Shown: positions 10,362-23,083, counted from the stretch's first letter. The stretch: 64,000 bases of DNA from Pyricularia pennisetigena (GCF_004337985.1 NC_043742.1:5259259-5323258); one strand, 5' to 3'. Numbers and translations: made by a program. Notes: generated from the letters alone by a model not told the origin.

Positions 10362-12149
10362 TTTGGGCGTGGGAAATGGTGCTGGGAGGGGGAGGAGGAG
10401 GGTGAGGCAGGAAAGCAGCGAGTGTAAGAAGGGAACAAGCGCAAAAGAGGAATGTTGAGCATGTTTATTTGCCTTTTCCCAATGCCCAGGAACTGCTACG
10501 CTGCGTCACCACTGGATCCTGACATGGTGCATGATACGGTGGCTCGGGTAAAAGGCGAGCCTTATCGTCTTCGGTGTAACAAAGACATGACGACTTCCAG
10601 CATTTACTTTGCAACTAATTTCAATTGAGCCTCCCGATTGGGCAGCTGCGTCAAGAATTACTTGTGGCATAGGTGATTGCCCCTGCAGGCTGAGATGATG
10701 CCAAGCTGTATAGGCGGGGGGCATGCATCGAATCGGGAAGGTGTACAATGGAAACTGTCGACTTTTGGAGCTAGCATGGTGAGGAGGCATTTTTGGGGAG
10801 AAAAAAAGCGAGAAGGAGGAGGAGGAGAGCTAAGAGACAGAGAAAAACAGCCAGAGCTGATTATATCGACGTTGAAATCTGATGCTCATTGGATCCAATA
10901 CCTGAGGTATTGATGTTGGTATGTACAATCGGTCAATCGGCACAAAATCACACCAACATTAATAACTGTTGGTTATGGCCCAAAAACTTGGGTGTTCATT
11001 TCAAGTCGTGTGCCTGTTGCTATTGCTACAGACTATCTCTGAAATATGTGGGGCTTGCGGGGTATCCTGACAGCCTGCCAGCCTGCATCCACTGGTAACC
11101 TGGGTTTGGTACCAGGCAAGAAGGTTGTTTTGCTCACAAAATTGGCTTTTGATGACTAAATCGCAGAAACGCATTCTAGAACGTGAACTTTGCTCTTTGT
11201 GTCATGCCTTCAATTGTATTCCTAGAAAGTCTGCTCAATGCTTTAGCACCGGCCAAAAGATGACAGTTAACGATGACTGTTTATCTGCAGGTATGGTACT
11301 TGAAAGACCATGCTCTTCTTCTTTACCTTACCTTCTCTTTCCCCAACACCGCTAGCATAATTTTACTGGTTGACACTCAACTACACAAACATTTCGCAAA
11401 CAACCGGCAACAAGGAAACGTTACTGTACAAAGGGTCAACTCTCGGCATAACTAGCCACGTATATTCGTCATGGATAAGGGAGCGGGACTGTCTCGGCCA
11501 TTTCTCTTCCCTCGGTTAGGTGGCCGCGTACCAAGCTCATTACCCGGTCGTATGAACCAGGCTACCATCAGCTCGGGAAAGACTCGGACTCCCAGTGGCG
11601 TGTAGCCGATCAACATCGTCACATGGCCAACCGGCTGCTGATGATTATCCAAATACATGACAGATAAACAAATCAGGGTGGTATCCTAAAGTCGGTTCAT
11701 CCTTGTGAATATCAGGAGCGGACAGGGAACGGAGCACTATTTACTGATAATTTGCGGAGTGATGTAGCCTATTGCGAACGGCGCCTGACCTTGGACTGTG
11801 GAGAGTTGGAGATTTGGAGAACCAGCAAGACGCAAGTGTGGGGTAAGCAACGTTTCCCCTGAAGTAGTGAAGTAGTATTCTTGGACCGCGCAACCTCACT
11901 TCACCGCCGACTTTCGCTTCAATCTCCGCGATATCAAGTGGGGTATGTAAACTGCAGCGTATCTACGCGAGCGAGCATCAACACCGCGTAGCCCACATCC
12001 GTCGTACGCGAAGTCCGCTGTATGTACAAAACGATGGCTATCGCCATCGAGGTGCCGTCATGGAGGTGTCCCAAGAGTCCACCGCCTGATTCCTCAGCTG
12101 CGGTGCATCAACGGGCTTGCTCTTGCCATTGGCCTTTGACATAGCAAAG
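10362..12149. other. Divergent intergenic region
   Basis: About 1.8 kb separates the starts of the carboxypeptidase (-) and the secreted protein (+). It should hold both promoters. A GGAGGAGG-rich purine patch lies at 10380-10405. The short frames here have no intron signals or recognisable content. I see no gene. Confidence 0.5.
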
Positions 12150-14152
12150 ATGCGATCTTCCGTCATTGTTATTGCCGCCGCCTTGCTGGCGCCCGTCGCG
12201 GCGGTCTCGTCGTATGCGGAGAGCTTGCCGAAAAATGCGCAATCCCTCTTCACTGAAGCGATGGGCTGGATGGACAATTACGTGAGTAGCTACACCGGTG
12301 GAAGACTCTATCAACCAGCTGTCTCAGGGCGAATGGGCTCCCAGGGCCTCGGGACCAGTTTATCTATTTTCAAGCCACTTCCTGGTGAATTCGTGGTACC
12401 GGCGCAAGGCTGGGCTAGACCCTTAAACATAGGCACGTAACCTGAGTCGAGGCTAATCCTGAGACCTAATAAATAGTACGACAAAAACGCGGGATACCTA
12501 TACGACTTTTCGAATGCGGCGGCCTTGCGATATGAAACGCGTAGCTCTGCTTGGTATGCCTTTGGTCTTCTTGCCCGCAACGCAAACGACGATGTGCTCG
12601 AGGCGGAAAAGGTCATTACAAACATCATCAAGGGCCAATACAAGGACCCAAAGGATGAGTGGTACGGCGATTATCAACAGCAGCCCGGGGAACCTATGGT
12701 AGGGAGCGGGCACTATCCCGCTACCATATACGGCAGCTGGGATCCCAACTGGAGGGGCTTTGTGGGCACAACATTCATCATGTGTCTCGAAGAATTCTCC
12801 GACTTGATCAGTAATCCTACCAAGGATTTGATGCTCGCTTCTCTTCGGAACGCCACCAAGGGGGATGAGTACAGATTTGGAAATCTTGATCCAAAGCGGG
12901 ATAACCTGTACCCCGCCTACAGGTAAGTCCTTTTTTTTTTTTTTTTTTTTTTTTTTTGGGTCTGCTGTCCGACGCATATTGCTCGCGTTATGCTGACTTT
13001 GTACAGCAACCCGTCAATCATGCGAGCCTTCATGTCTGGCTGGACCGGCCGGAAGTTGAACGAGGAGAACATGACGCGAAGCGGTGAAATGTATGCAAAG
13101 GAAATCATCGACCTCTTCAACAGGGCCGATACCCTCTCGGAATTCAACAGCGGAACTTACACGGGCGTTTCTATTTACGGACTTTTGCTGTGGTCCAAGT
13201 ACATTCACGCCGAGAACTCAACCATGGCCATCAACGGACCCCGAATGCTGAAAAGTATTTGGGGGGCCGTCTCCCAGTTGTACCAGCCCAACTTTAGGAC
13301 CGGAGCTGGTCCGTGGGACCGTGCTTATGGCTATGACGAGAACCGTTATCTTTCGCTCATGTCGCTCTGGATCTGGACTCTGGTTGGAAAGGAGTCGAGC
13401 TCTCTGGCTGGCAAACCCGCAGCTGTCATGTCACATTCGGCCGACTTTGCCTGGGCGCCCCTGTTTGCAGCCCTGGCCGAGACAAACGAAAAGTTCATCA
13501 GTGAAGACGTCAGGAAGAGCTTGACAAGCTTTATTGGGGAGCACACCTTTACTGCCTCGGCATTTTCGCCTCCTTTTGACCTAGTCCCCCGAAACATTAC
13601 GACTTGGATGTCAGACAAGGTGACCATCGGTGCCGAATCATTTGACGAGATCGTTGTTGGAGGACCTGCACGGTCTCGAGAGGCGTTCAACCCGGCAGTG
13701 ATCCAGTGGGATTCCGGAGACGAGATCTCATTCATCACGGTAAGCTCCCGAAATTGCCTAACCCCCTCCCCTAATAGGCGGTGGGCTTTGTTTCCCGCTA
13801 ACTTCCCCGCCTTATGTTCCAGCTCTGGCCCACCGAGTTCGCCCTGGATGTCGAAGTCAGTGCCGGAAGGCTAAGCCTGTCATATCCCCGCGGCGGCGCT
13901 GCCTCGCAGTTCAGCTTGCTGGTCGGTACGCACAAGCGCAGACCCAACATCAACGGCTGGGAAGACCTCATCGGGCTGAAGGTCAATGTTTCGGGCACTG
14001 TCAATACGACACATACTCTCCAGTTTGCAGGCGCCTATGGCGGCCCTCTTTCGACAGTACGGGACTTTGAGTTTTGGAACTTTACTTACTACATGCCGTC
14101 TGAAGGGGCTCAGGTTATTCCCAACATTGTGCTGGATGTGGCAGCCGTTTGA
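12150..14152 (+). CDS. Secreted protein, family not recognised
   Basis: Four exons, 12150-12281, 12477-12922, 13007-13739 and 13823-14152, give 546 residues; all junctions are GT-AG and in phase. The first 18 or so residues are a signal peptide (MRSSVIVIAAALLAPVAA). The body is rich in aromatic residues and has several sequons (NAT, NMT, NST, NIT, NVS, NTT, NFT), as expected of an extracellular glycoprotein. The first two thirds look largely helical with repeated Trp/Gly-rich segments (YGSWDPNWRGFVG, YTGVSIYGLLLWSKY, SLMSLWIWTLVG), a pattern seen in alpha/alpha-barrel proteins such as some glycoside hydrolases; the last 170 residues look beta-rich. This fold idea is inference; no catalytic motif is claimed. 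Intron 2 starts with GTAAGTCC followed at once by 27 T. Confidence 0.8.
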
Positions 14153-14169
14153 GATGGTGGGGGGGTTTT

Positions 14170-14202
<33 letters not shown>

Positions 14203-16776
14203 CACTGTGGCGTCTCTTGTGGCCCTGAGCTGACCAAAAAAACTAGCATATCAATGCCCAAGCTACAAGTTCTCGTGTCACCGATTATTTGCCATGTCAT
14301 GGACCCTGATCTAGGCTCGGTATCCTGTGGAAGTAATGCATCGCCAAGCTCAATGTCTCTTTTAAATCCGGGTGTTGTTTCAGTTTTGCGTACTCGGACT
14401 TGGGAAGCAAAGAGCAAGAGCGGGGGCTCTGTGACATTTAGACTAAACTCTGGTCACCATCTTTGCCAGGCCGTATACCAACCAGCGGGCGTCTGCAGGG
14501 AGAAGCAGGGTTGTGGCAAGTGCGCCCGTAAATCTCTTGCTTCCAGGTTTTTGGGTCCCTTGTGCGAGGTGTGACGTTGGAAATTCTGAGATTAATTTAC
14601 ATGGGGTAAGAATTTGTAAGTGGGCTGCTGGCTGGACCCCGATTCGTCCCTAGGGTCTAGTCTGGACTATCAGTGTGCTCGGGACAAGAGATCTTCACAC
14701 ATCAGACTGCGTCTATTTGCAAACCTCTTCCCAGCCTGTCTCACCCTATACATACCACTCTAACCCTTTCGACAACCTGTCACATCTCTGCACAGCGCCG
14801 CGCCCGCCCCGCCGTTCTCTCTGGGTGACACAGTGAGCGACCCGGCCCTGCTGATCCGGTCCAGACCCTATCGTCAAGGCGCACATGACGATAAAGGCGC
14901 TTATTGTCTTTTTTTTTCTTTTTGTTTTTTTTTTTTTTCTCCTTTGTTAATCTGGAGGCGATGCTATGGATCTGGACTTGGGCACTGACTGGTTCGATTC
15001 TCGGTCCATGGCGCAGAGTTTGAAGATCGCGGGTTGGCATTTGAGTAGGTCCACGGCGGTTTTCCATTGTACAAATAGGAGGGTATTTGGAATCGTAATT
15101 GGCGTTTACCGATGAGGATGGAAAAGCCGTTTGTTGGTAGTATCCCATCAGGTCTAGACATTTAGGGGTCCAACAGGGGCTTTATTCAGGGTCTGCATCA
15201 ATATTTCTTGTGAACTGCCAAGGAAGCTTTATTTTCTTTTCTTCGATCTTCACTACAATTTCTCGATCCAAGCGACCCAGAGGCTTCACGGTAGCCTGCC
15301 AGCATCCAGATTCCCTGTCTCAGCCTTGGAATTCTTGTTTGGACTCTACCTCCCGCCTGTGGAGAAGTTACCCTACGGAGATATCTCCGGGAATGCAGTC
15401 TAAACCTCTAGTGGATATAAGCTGCGCAAATACTCGGTATTCGGAGACGCCATCTGTAAGCCTCAGCCCCCCCATTAGGCATACGGACCTTAATATGACT
15501 GCTGACTTGATCAGCAAGTATTAGAGCAGGTGTTCAGTGTATCTTCTGCATGTGTGTAACGTTCCTTGTCCTTCTATAGAGGTCTTTTACATGCAGAACC
15601 CGAAAGCGACAGAAGTGCAAGATGTTCATGCTTCTAATCTGGGCTTGCTGGAAACACAACCACGATGCTCTGCAACACATGAAAGTAAGCTTTTTTCAGG
15701 CCCCGAGGTCGCGGTCTACCCGGGCTCTCAGTCATATGTTTTTTTTTCTAACACTCGTATAGGACGTTATTTTTTTTCCCCTTTCCTCATAATCAGACCG
15801 CTGACATAGTGGCAACCAAAAACACAGTCGACAAGGTGTGCGCCCCAACATCACTGGCGCCCGGGGACCTGTCACGTATGGCAGAGACGCCACTGCTTCA
15901 GCCTCTATTTCTATGGCTTTTGTTGTTTTTCACTTTCTTTATCTGGGTAAAGATGCATTTTTTCTGATTAGTTTTGCATCTCATCCCACTCCTTGTGCTC
16001 CCGCGGGGCTTACAGCCAAAACGGCAGTCTTCTGAATCAACCACACCCACAGCTCGGGACCCTTGAGTGCTCTAGTCTAGACCCTTTCTTTTTTTTTCTT
16101 TCTTTCGGTCTAATACCCTGGAATGGACCCCCAAGGGTCCTCCACCTGACAACAGGAAGCAGACCCGGAACAGTCACAAGTGTCTGTGGCTTAGTGGGTC
16201 GAGGCGGCTCCCACTAGCATTTTTTTTTTTCGTTGGTGATGGAGTAAGCCGGGGCATTACGAGGGCGAGTTCGCTCGACTATGTACCGCCAATGTCTACA
16301 GACCACGCGGCATGCATTCAGCTCTCGCGAAGAGTGATGAGAAAGGAGACAAGCCAGAGACTATTGCTTGGTAATGGCATACGGCGGGGGAAGGGCGGCT
16401 CGGAATCTCACCGGCAGCTTTGCGCTGTCGTATACTGTCAAGACCCAATTTGGCGACGGGGGGCTTGGTACGGTTGCAAGACTTGGCAATGGGAAGATGC
16501 CACACCCCCTTTCTACCACAGCTCTCGAGGACGCGTTTGGAGGATGACGCTGATAAAAGGGATCGGCATCGGCCTCGTGTGCCATCATCTCGATCTTGGG
16601 GATTGTAGATCACTTACCAAAATCGAGCATCCGCAGGATCCTTACTGCTTCACTTGTCTACCTAGCCCTGAGCTTGTTTATTTTTTTATCTACCCGTTGC
16701 AGATCACGGGATACGCTGTCACACCTTATCCATACATCACTATACCTATAGTTATAGTTACTATACACCTGAAATC
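14153..16776. other. Long intergenic region
   Basis: About 2.6 kb. It starts with a run of 31 T at 14172-14202 just after the stop codon and contains further T-rich tracts (14909-14940, 15747-15780, 16085-16105, 16221-16230) and a CTAGTCTAG motif at 16071. No convincing coding exon or RNA gene is seen. The last few hundred bases must include the promoter of the monooxygenase gene. Confidence 0.5.
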
Positions 16777-18432
16777 ATGAAGATCGTCATCTGCGGGGCC
16801 GGGCCCGTGGGAGCACTGGCAGCCATCTACGCGGCTAGGAGAGGCCATGAGGTCGAGATATACGAACTCCGTGGAGGTATGATGGCACATGTTTTTTTTT
16901 TGTGTTCACATTTTTGCTGTATCCATACCCGTCACAATACTCGCCATGCTGTCTTCCACGATTGCTGACCATACTCTTGCAGACACTGCTTTGGAGGAGA
17001 GCGAGGTCACCAGGCAGCTGGGCAAGTCCATCAACCTCACAATGTCCGACAGGGGGTTCGAGTCATTACGAGACAGCGGAGACGTCGACCTGGTGGGGGA
17101 CGTTGTTCAGGGGACTCTGGCGGTGCACATGCGCGAGGTGCACAGAGCCAGCAGTATAAGGTGTCAAAAGTCGACGAGGATGCGATATGATGCAAACGGA
17201 AAGGTGAGTGATGATTAAAAAGCGGCATCAACAACAAAAAAACAGGAGTTCAAGCTAACCCACGCGTTATCACTCAACCACAGCACCTCAACGTCGTGAG
17301 CAGGGGCACACTACGAGACATTCTTCTCGAGCGGGTCCGCAAGCTGCCCAACACCAAGATCTTCTTCAACAGCAAGCTGGTGCACGCAGACCTCAACGCC
17401 CGCTTCGCCGTCTTCGCCGACTCGACGGTCAAGGAGGCGTGGGGAGCAGAGCACAGGTACAAGCGGGTGGCGTTCGACCTGCTCATCGGGGCCGACGGCG
17501 CACACTCTGCGGTCCGGCACCAGATGGCGCGGTATACGCACATGAACCTGACGCAGACGTGGCTGGACACGTGGTGGTGCGAGTTCCACATCTCTCCGCG
17601 GGCGGGCGTGCACATGGAGCCGCGGCTGGCGTCGGACGCGCTGCACATCTGGCCCGAGGCGGACTTCATGTTCCTGGCCATGCCCAACCGCGACGGCAGC
17701 TTCACGTGCAACCTCTTTGCGCCGCGGGCCGTCTTCGACGACCTGGCGGTGCGCGCCGGCGGGGCCAAGGACCACGCGGCGGCCGAGGCGGCCCTGACCG
17801 ACTTCTTCCAGCGGCACTTTCCCGGCATCGTACCGGAGCTGATGACGGCGGCGGAGCTGCGCGAGCAGTTCTCCGGGACGACGCCGTCGGCGCTGCAGGA
17901 CACGCGCGTCTCAAAGGTCAACCACGGCGACCGCTGCGTGCTGGTCGGCGACGCCGCGCACGCCATGGTGCCGTTTTACGGGCAGGGGCTCAACGTCGGG
18001 CTCGAGGACGTCCGCATCCTCTTTACCGAGTACCTGTGCTGCCCGTCGTCGCTGGCCGAGAAGATGCTCCCCATGACAGCCACGACGACGACGACGACGA
18101 CCACGGCGGAGCGGCTGTCGGCGTACAGCGCGCGGCGGCAGCCCGAGGTGGCCATCATGTCGACGCTGGCGCTCCGCAACTACGGTGAGATGCGGCACGG
18201 CGGCACGGCGGCCAAGCGGGCGCGGCGCGCCATCGAGGAGGCCCTGCAGGTCTGGCTGCCCTCGGCCGGGTGGCGGACGCTCTACGCGCGCGTGGCCTTT
18301 TCCACCGAGAGCTTTGTCGAGATTGAGCGCAAGAACGCCCGCCAGGGCCGCATACTGGCCGCCTTGGCTCTTTTGCTGTCCTCTGCCTTTGTGGCTGCCT
18401 TGGTGCGCTTGATTCTGTGCTACTATTGTTGA
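16777..18432 (+). CDS. BNA4: Kynurenine 3-monooxygenase-like FAD enzyme
   Basis: Exons 16777-16876, 16983-17203 and 17284-18432 give 489 residues. The N-terminal FAD-binding GxGxxG (GAGPVG, residues 7-12) ends in an acidic residue after beta 2 (VEIYE); the DG motif ([13 protein letters not shown]) and the GD motif ([17 protein letters not shown]) follow, and a hydrophobic C-terminal helix ([19 protein letters not shown]) could anchor the protein in the mitochondrial outer membrane. These and the [10 protein letters not shown] stretch match kynurenine 3-monooxygenase, which hydroxylates L-kynurenine to 3-hydroxykynurenine in tryptophan breakdown and de novo NAD synthesis. The sequence is divergent: the region usually reading RASLNKRLL here reads [10 protein letters not shown], and [11 protein letters not shown] replaces the usual GQGMNAGFED. 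It may be a second, specialised copy. A Thr-run is coded by ACG repeats near 18083. Confidence 0.82.
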
Positions 18433-18726
18433 CCGCGCTTTGGCTTTAAGGGGGGAAAGGGAGGGGAGAGAGGGAGTTGCAATCTAATGTCGTGGTAATG
18501 AGGCTGACGTGCGGTCTAGCGGCTTTCCCCTGATCTGGGCAAGTGATATATTGGAATTGGGTACAAAAATGGGTGTTGGCTACCGTCATGAACTTATTTC
18601 TGGCGGGGTTCATTCGGCGTTGGCGGATTTTTGGTCTGGTTGTGGGCTTATGTTGTCTTGCAAAAAAAAGTCTTATTGGCTGGGTGGTCCAAGTGCAGTT
18701 TGATAGTTCATCTTTCGTACACTATG
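18433..18726. other. 3' flank of monooxygenase gene
   Basis: About 290 bases between the stop codon and the minisatellite. No feature seen. Confidence 0.4.
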
Positions 18727-19078
18727 TTCATGATTTCATGTTCATGATTTCATGTTCATGATTTCATGTTCATGATTTCATGTTCATGATTTCATGTTCA
18801 TGATTTCATGTTCATGATTTCATGTTCATGATTTCATGTTCATGATTTCATGTTCATGATTTCATGTTCATGATTTCATGTTCATGATTTCATGTTCATG
18901 ATTTCATGTTCATGATTTCATGTTCATGATTTCATGTTCATGATTTCATGTTCATGATTTCATGTTCATGATTTCATGTTCATGATTTCATGTTCATGAT
19001 TTCATGTTCATGATTTCATGTTCATGATTTCATGTTCATGATTTCATGTTCATGATTTCATGTTCATGATTTCATGTT
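18727..19078. repeat. 14-bp minisatellite, at least 25 copies
   Basis: Perfect tandem copies of TTCATGATTTCATG, about 25 of them, run without interruption into the run of N. Every copy contains CATG palindromes. The true length is unknown because the array is cut by the gap, and the sequence on the other side (from 19960) is not the repeat. Confidence 0.95.
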
Positions 19079-19959
19079 NNNNNNNNNNNNNNNNNNNNNN
19101 NNNNNNNNNNNNNNNNNNNNNNNNNNNNNNNNNNNNNNNNNNNNNNNNNNNNNNNNNNNNNNNNNNNNNNNNNNNNNNNNNNNNNNNNNNNNNNNNNNNN
19201 NNNNNNNNNNNNNNNNNNNNNNNNNNNNNNNNNNNNNNNNNNNNNNNNNNNNNNNNNNNNNNNNNNNNNNNNNNNNNNNNNNNNNNNNNNNNNNNNNNNN
19301 NNNNNNNNNNNNNNNNNNNNNNNNNNNNNNNNNNNNNNNNNNNNNNNNNNNNNNNNNNNNNNNNNNNNNNNNNNNNNNNNNNNNNNNNNNNNNNNNNNNN
19401 NNNNNNNNNNNNNNNNNNNNNNNNNNNNNNNNNNNNNNNNNNNNNNNNNNNNNNNNNNNNNNNNNNNNNNNNNNNNNNNNNNNNNNNNNNNNNNNNNNNN
19501 NNNNNNNNNNNNNNNNNNNNNNNNNNNNNNNNNNNNNNNNNNNNNNNNNNNNNNNNNNNNNNNNNNNNNNNNNNNNNNNNNNNNNNNNNNNNNNNNNNNN
19601 NNNNNNNNNNNNNNNNNNNNNNNNNNNNNNNNNNNNNNNNNNNNNNNNNNNNNNNNNNNNNNNNNNNNNNNNNNNNNNNNNNNNNNNNNNNNNNNNNNNN
19701 NNNNNNNNNNNNNNNNNNNNNNNNNNNNNNNNNNNNNNNNNNNNNNNNNNNNNNNNNNNNNNNNNNNNNNNNNNNNNNNNNNNNNNNNNNNNNNNNNNNN
19801 NNNNNNNNNNNNNNNNNNNNNNNNNNNNNNNNNNNNNNNNNNNNNNNNNNNNNNNNNNNNNNNNNNNNNNNNNNNNNNNNNNNNNNNNNNNNNNNNNNNN
19901 NNNNNNNNNNNNNNNNNNNNNNNNNNNNNNNNNNNNNNNNNNNNNNNNNNNNNNNNNNN
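19079..19959. other. Assembly gap (881 N)
   Basis: 881 undetermined bases directly after the minisatellite. Any frame spanning the gap is meaningless. Confidence 1.
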
Positions 19960-20297
19960 TTATTTGTCTCATGAGCTGATATTGCCCCCGAGTGTAGTAT
20001 TTCAAGGGCTGGATGAGAATGTTTACTCTGGGACAAGAGTTCCTTTTCTTCTGATGCCGAATTCAAAGACGAAAATGAGCCAAACTCAACACTCAAGTTT
20101 TTATTGTTTGAACGAATCCCCCCCTTTCTCTTTGAATTACATGCTTTCAGGGGCTAATTCCAAGCAGTCATACCCTAACCCTCCTTCCTGTCTGTGACAC
20201 CCATCCAAACATCCAACAATACAGCACAGCAGCACTGTAAGGCTCCTAGAGTGGATCCCAAGGCAGGCAAATTTAGTGACCTAAGGTGCCCCTAATC
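19960..20297. other. Upstream region of MFS gene
   Basis: About 340 bases between the gap and the MFS start codon. No clear element is seen. Confidence 0.4.
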
Positions 20298-21953
20298 ATG
20301 ACGGCCGTAGCGGCTGTCCCGGACCTGCAGGACGCTGCTGGGCCGTCAACAACCGTAAATGCACCCAATTCCACGGGCGACCCAGCAGACATATCGTCGT
20401 CACCAGGAAATGCATCATCGACCGAACCCCAGTCGCCATCAGGCAACAACAACAACAACAACAACAATAACAACGGCAACAACGTCAGCCCACATGGCCG
20501 TCATCAAGGAATGAGCAAACTCCGCGCGTGCCTGGTCATCGCTACTCTCTCGGGCGTGAGCTTCCTCAACACGATGGGCTCCGGAATCTTGACCGTGTCG
20601 CTGCCCACCATGGCCCGCGACGTCAAGCTGGACGACTCCCTCCTCCTGTGGCCTGCCTCGGTCTACTCGCTCGCCGCGGGCTGCACGCTGCTCGTCTTTG
20701 GCGCCGGCGCCGACATCATCGGCCCCAAGCGCGTCTGGGTCACCGGCGCCTGCCTCTACGCCGCCTTCACCCTCGGCGTCGGCCGCAGCTCCACGGGCTC
20801 CCAGCTCATCGCCTTCCGCTCCGTCCTGGGCGTGTCCATCGCCATGTGCCTCCCCACCGCCGTCAGCTTGACCACCAACGGCTTCGGCGCCGGCCGCTGG
20901 CGCAACATGGCTTTTGCCTTCCAGGGCATGGGCCAGCCGCTCGGCTATTCCACCGGTCTGATTCTAGGCGGCATCTTTACCGACACTGTCGGCTGGCGCT
21001 TTGGCTTTTACATATCGGGTGGCATAAATGCCGTCCTGGCCGTCTGCGCACTGGTCGTGCTTCCGTCGCCACCGCGGGATGGAGAAGAGGAGGAGGAGGA
21101 GGAGGAGCAGGAGGCGGATCACCAGCAGCAGCAAGTAGGACAAGAACAAGAAGAAGCCACAGACGCCACCGTGACTGCCGCCGCCGCCAATCGCAATAGC
21201 AAACCCAGGCCGCTGATATCCCGGCTGGCGCGCGACGTCGACTGGACCGGCACGCTGGTCATCTCTGCCTCGATGGGCTTCCTGTCGTACGTCTTCAGCG
21301 TGGTGAGCAGGGACTACGACCGCATGGTGGCGCCGCAGAACATTGCGCTGCTCGTCGTCGCCGCCCTCCTGCTGCCGACCTTCACGCTGTGGGTTGGCCG
21401 GCAGGAGCGCCTGGACCGGCCCGCCCTGATACCAAACAGCCTGTGGCGCAAGGCCGCCTTCTCGTCCACCTGCGCCGCCGTCTTCTTCACCTGGGCCGTC
21501 TTCAACGCCTTTCAGTACTTTTCGGCCCTGTACTTTGAGCGCATCGAGCACATCACCGCCCTGCAGACCTCGCTGCGCTTCTTGCCCATGGTGCTCGTCG
21601 GGGCCGCTACCAATATTGTAAACGGTGCCTCTTGGAATTCTCCTGTCTCGGGCTGGGTTGGTATACTGACTGCTACCTTGGACTATTGAAACAGGTCACT
21701 GGATACCTCGTAGAAACAGTCGAGGTCAGATGGCTGGTGGTCGTGTCGGCCATCTTCAGTCTCTTCTCTCCTCTCATCATGGCCCTGGTCAGACCTGGCT
21801 GGGGTTATTGGAAGGGTGCATTTTTTGCCATGCTCTTGTCGCCGCTGCATCCAGACGGTGAGTTAGGCTTGTTTTTTTTTCCTTTTTTTGATCAAGTCTG
21901 CATTCTTTGCATTGCATAAACCAGTGACCGTTGATCGAAAATCACTAGATTTG

Positions 21954-21984
<31 letters not shown>

Positions 21985-22393
21985 AGCTCACAAAACTCCA
22001 TATGATCACTAATCGCCACCCCCCATAACGGCAGTGCTATTCACCGTCTCCAACCTTATAATCTCGAGAGTCTACGACGGTCGGTCCCAGTCCCTTGCGG
22101 GCGCCGTCTTCAACGCCGTCTCCCAGGTGGGGAATTCAGTCGGTCTAGGCCTCACGGCGGTGGTCTCGTCCGCCGTCGCCCGCGGCTATCGCGGATCCGC
22201 CGGTGTCGGCAACGCAGCGGCACCCCCGACGGACCTGTCGTCGTCGTCGTCGTCGTCGTCGCCACCCGCCAACGAGGCCACGCTCGCCGGCTACCACGCT
22301 GCGTTCTGGCTCATGTTTGGTGCGGCAGCGTTGGTCCCGATCATCACGTTCTTAGGGCTCAGAAGAGGGGGGAAGGTTGGTGCTGTTGAGTGA
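20298..22393 (+). CDS. MFS drug/H+ antiporter, DHA2 type
   Basis: Exons 20298-21617, 21695-21857 and 22035-22393 give 613 residues. A 75-residue cytosolic N-terminus contains a run of ten Asn coded by AAC repeats; then come helices starting at LVIATLSGVSFLNTMGSGILTVSLPTMA, with the MFS loop motif variant GADIIGPKRVW between helices 2 and 3 and GMGQPLGYSTGLILGGIFTD matching the antiporter motif C. A long central loop carries Glu- and Gln-runs. Fourteen helices, the GWRFGFYISG segment and the length fit DHA2 exporters, which expel toxic compounds or metabolites across the plasma membrane using the proton gradient. The last loop has a TCG-coded Ser run. Intron 2 holds 30 consecutive A (21954-21983). 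The start ATG was chosen over an upstream in-frame GTG. Its substrate cannot be told; proximity to the monooxygenase may be chance. Confidence 0.9.
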
Positions 22394-22852
22394 GATTTCG
22401 CGAGGTTATGGGTTTGTGCATTATTTTACTTTTTTTACTTGTGTATTATTTGTTAAATTGACTGCGGGTTCTAGCCAAGGCGGTTTGCATATACAATACA
22501 CAAGATATACGGAAGGTATATGGGTCAGTCCAGCCCCCCCATTGATGTTTTAACGATGTGACTGTGGGCAAGCTCTAGTGCGCCCCCCCTCGGGTGATAT
22601 GGGTTGTATGATGTGAGCAGTTATTTCCCCCCCTGTCCCGACAACAAAGGAAAAGTCTCCATGCCAGACGTGATGTAGAGACAGGCCACTAATACGCCTT
22701 TTCCAGCCGTTTCCTTTTCTTCCCTCATCCAATCCAGCTTCTCAGCCATGTCGAACCTAGCAACTAACTGGTTTTGGAGTCAGTAACTGGGCTTTTTTTC
22801 CCCCCAATGATAAGAGCGAGAGTTCACTGCTTACATTAACTGCCGGTGGCTC
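22394..22852. other. Convergent intergenic spacer
   Basis: About 460 bases between two convergent genes. It should hold the 3' ends of both; C-runs and T-runs but no gene. Confidence 0.45.
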
Positions 22853-23083
22853 TCAGTTATTGGACGTCATGTTCAGCAAGAACGTCATGTTTTTCGACGC
22901 AGATGTGTCATTGAGACTGCGAGAGCCCAAGGTCAAGAAGTTGGTGTTGTTCTGCGCTCGCGAGGTCCCGTTGGTCGGCAATGTCGAGTTCAAGGCCGAG
23001 TGGAGGGATGTCTCAGTCCCGACTGGCACGGCACCGGCGGTGGCCACGAGTGCCAGGAGAGCTGCCGCCACGGAGATATACAT
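22853..23083 (-). CDS. Small secreted protein, sequon-rich
   Basis: A single-exon frame of 76 residues starting MYISVAAALLALVATAGAVP, a good signal peptide with a likely cut after AGA. The mature part, about 57 residues, has no cysteine but six N-glycosylation sequons (NST, NGT, NNT, NDT and two NMT). Such density is rare by chance and suggests a real secreted glycopeptide, perhaps a cell-wall component or effector candidate. I recognise no family. It lies convergent to the MFS gene. The presence of a gene here is inferred from signal peptide and sequons only. Confidence 0.55.
   Translation of the reverse strand: MYISVAAALLALVATAGAVPVGTETSLHSALNSTLPTNGTSRAQNNTNFLTLGSRSLNDTSASKNMTFLLNMTSNN

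Noticed and set aside
14985..15010. GGTTCGATTCTCGG resembling a tRNA T-arm
   Set aside because: No matching acceptor stem, D-arm or anticodon arm could be placed upstream.
17439..18188. 249-residue frame overlapping the monooxygenase
   Set aside because: Shadow frame of a GC-rich exon, with Ala/Arg/Gly-rich composition and no domain.
19050..20096. Long frames of X through the gap
   Set aside because: They are products of translating N.
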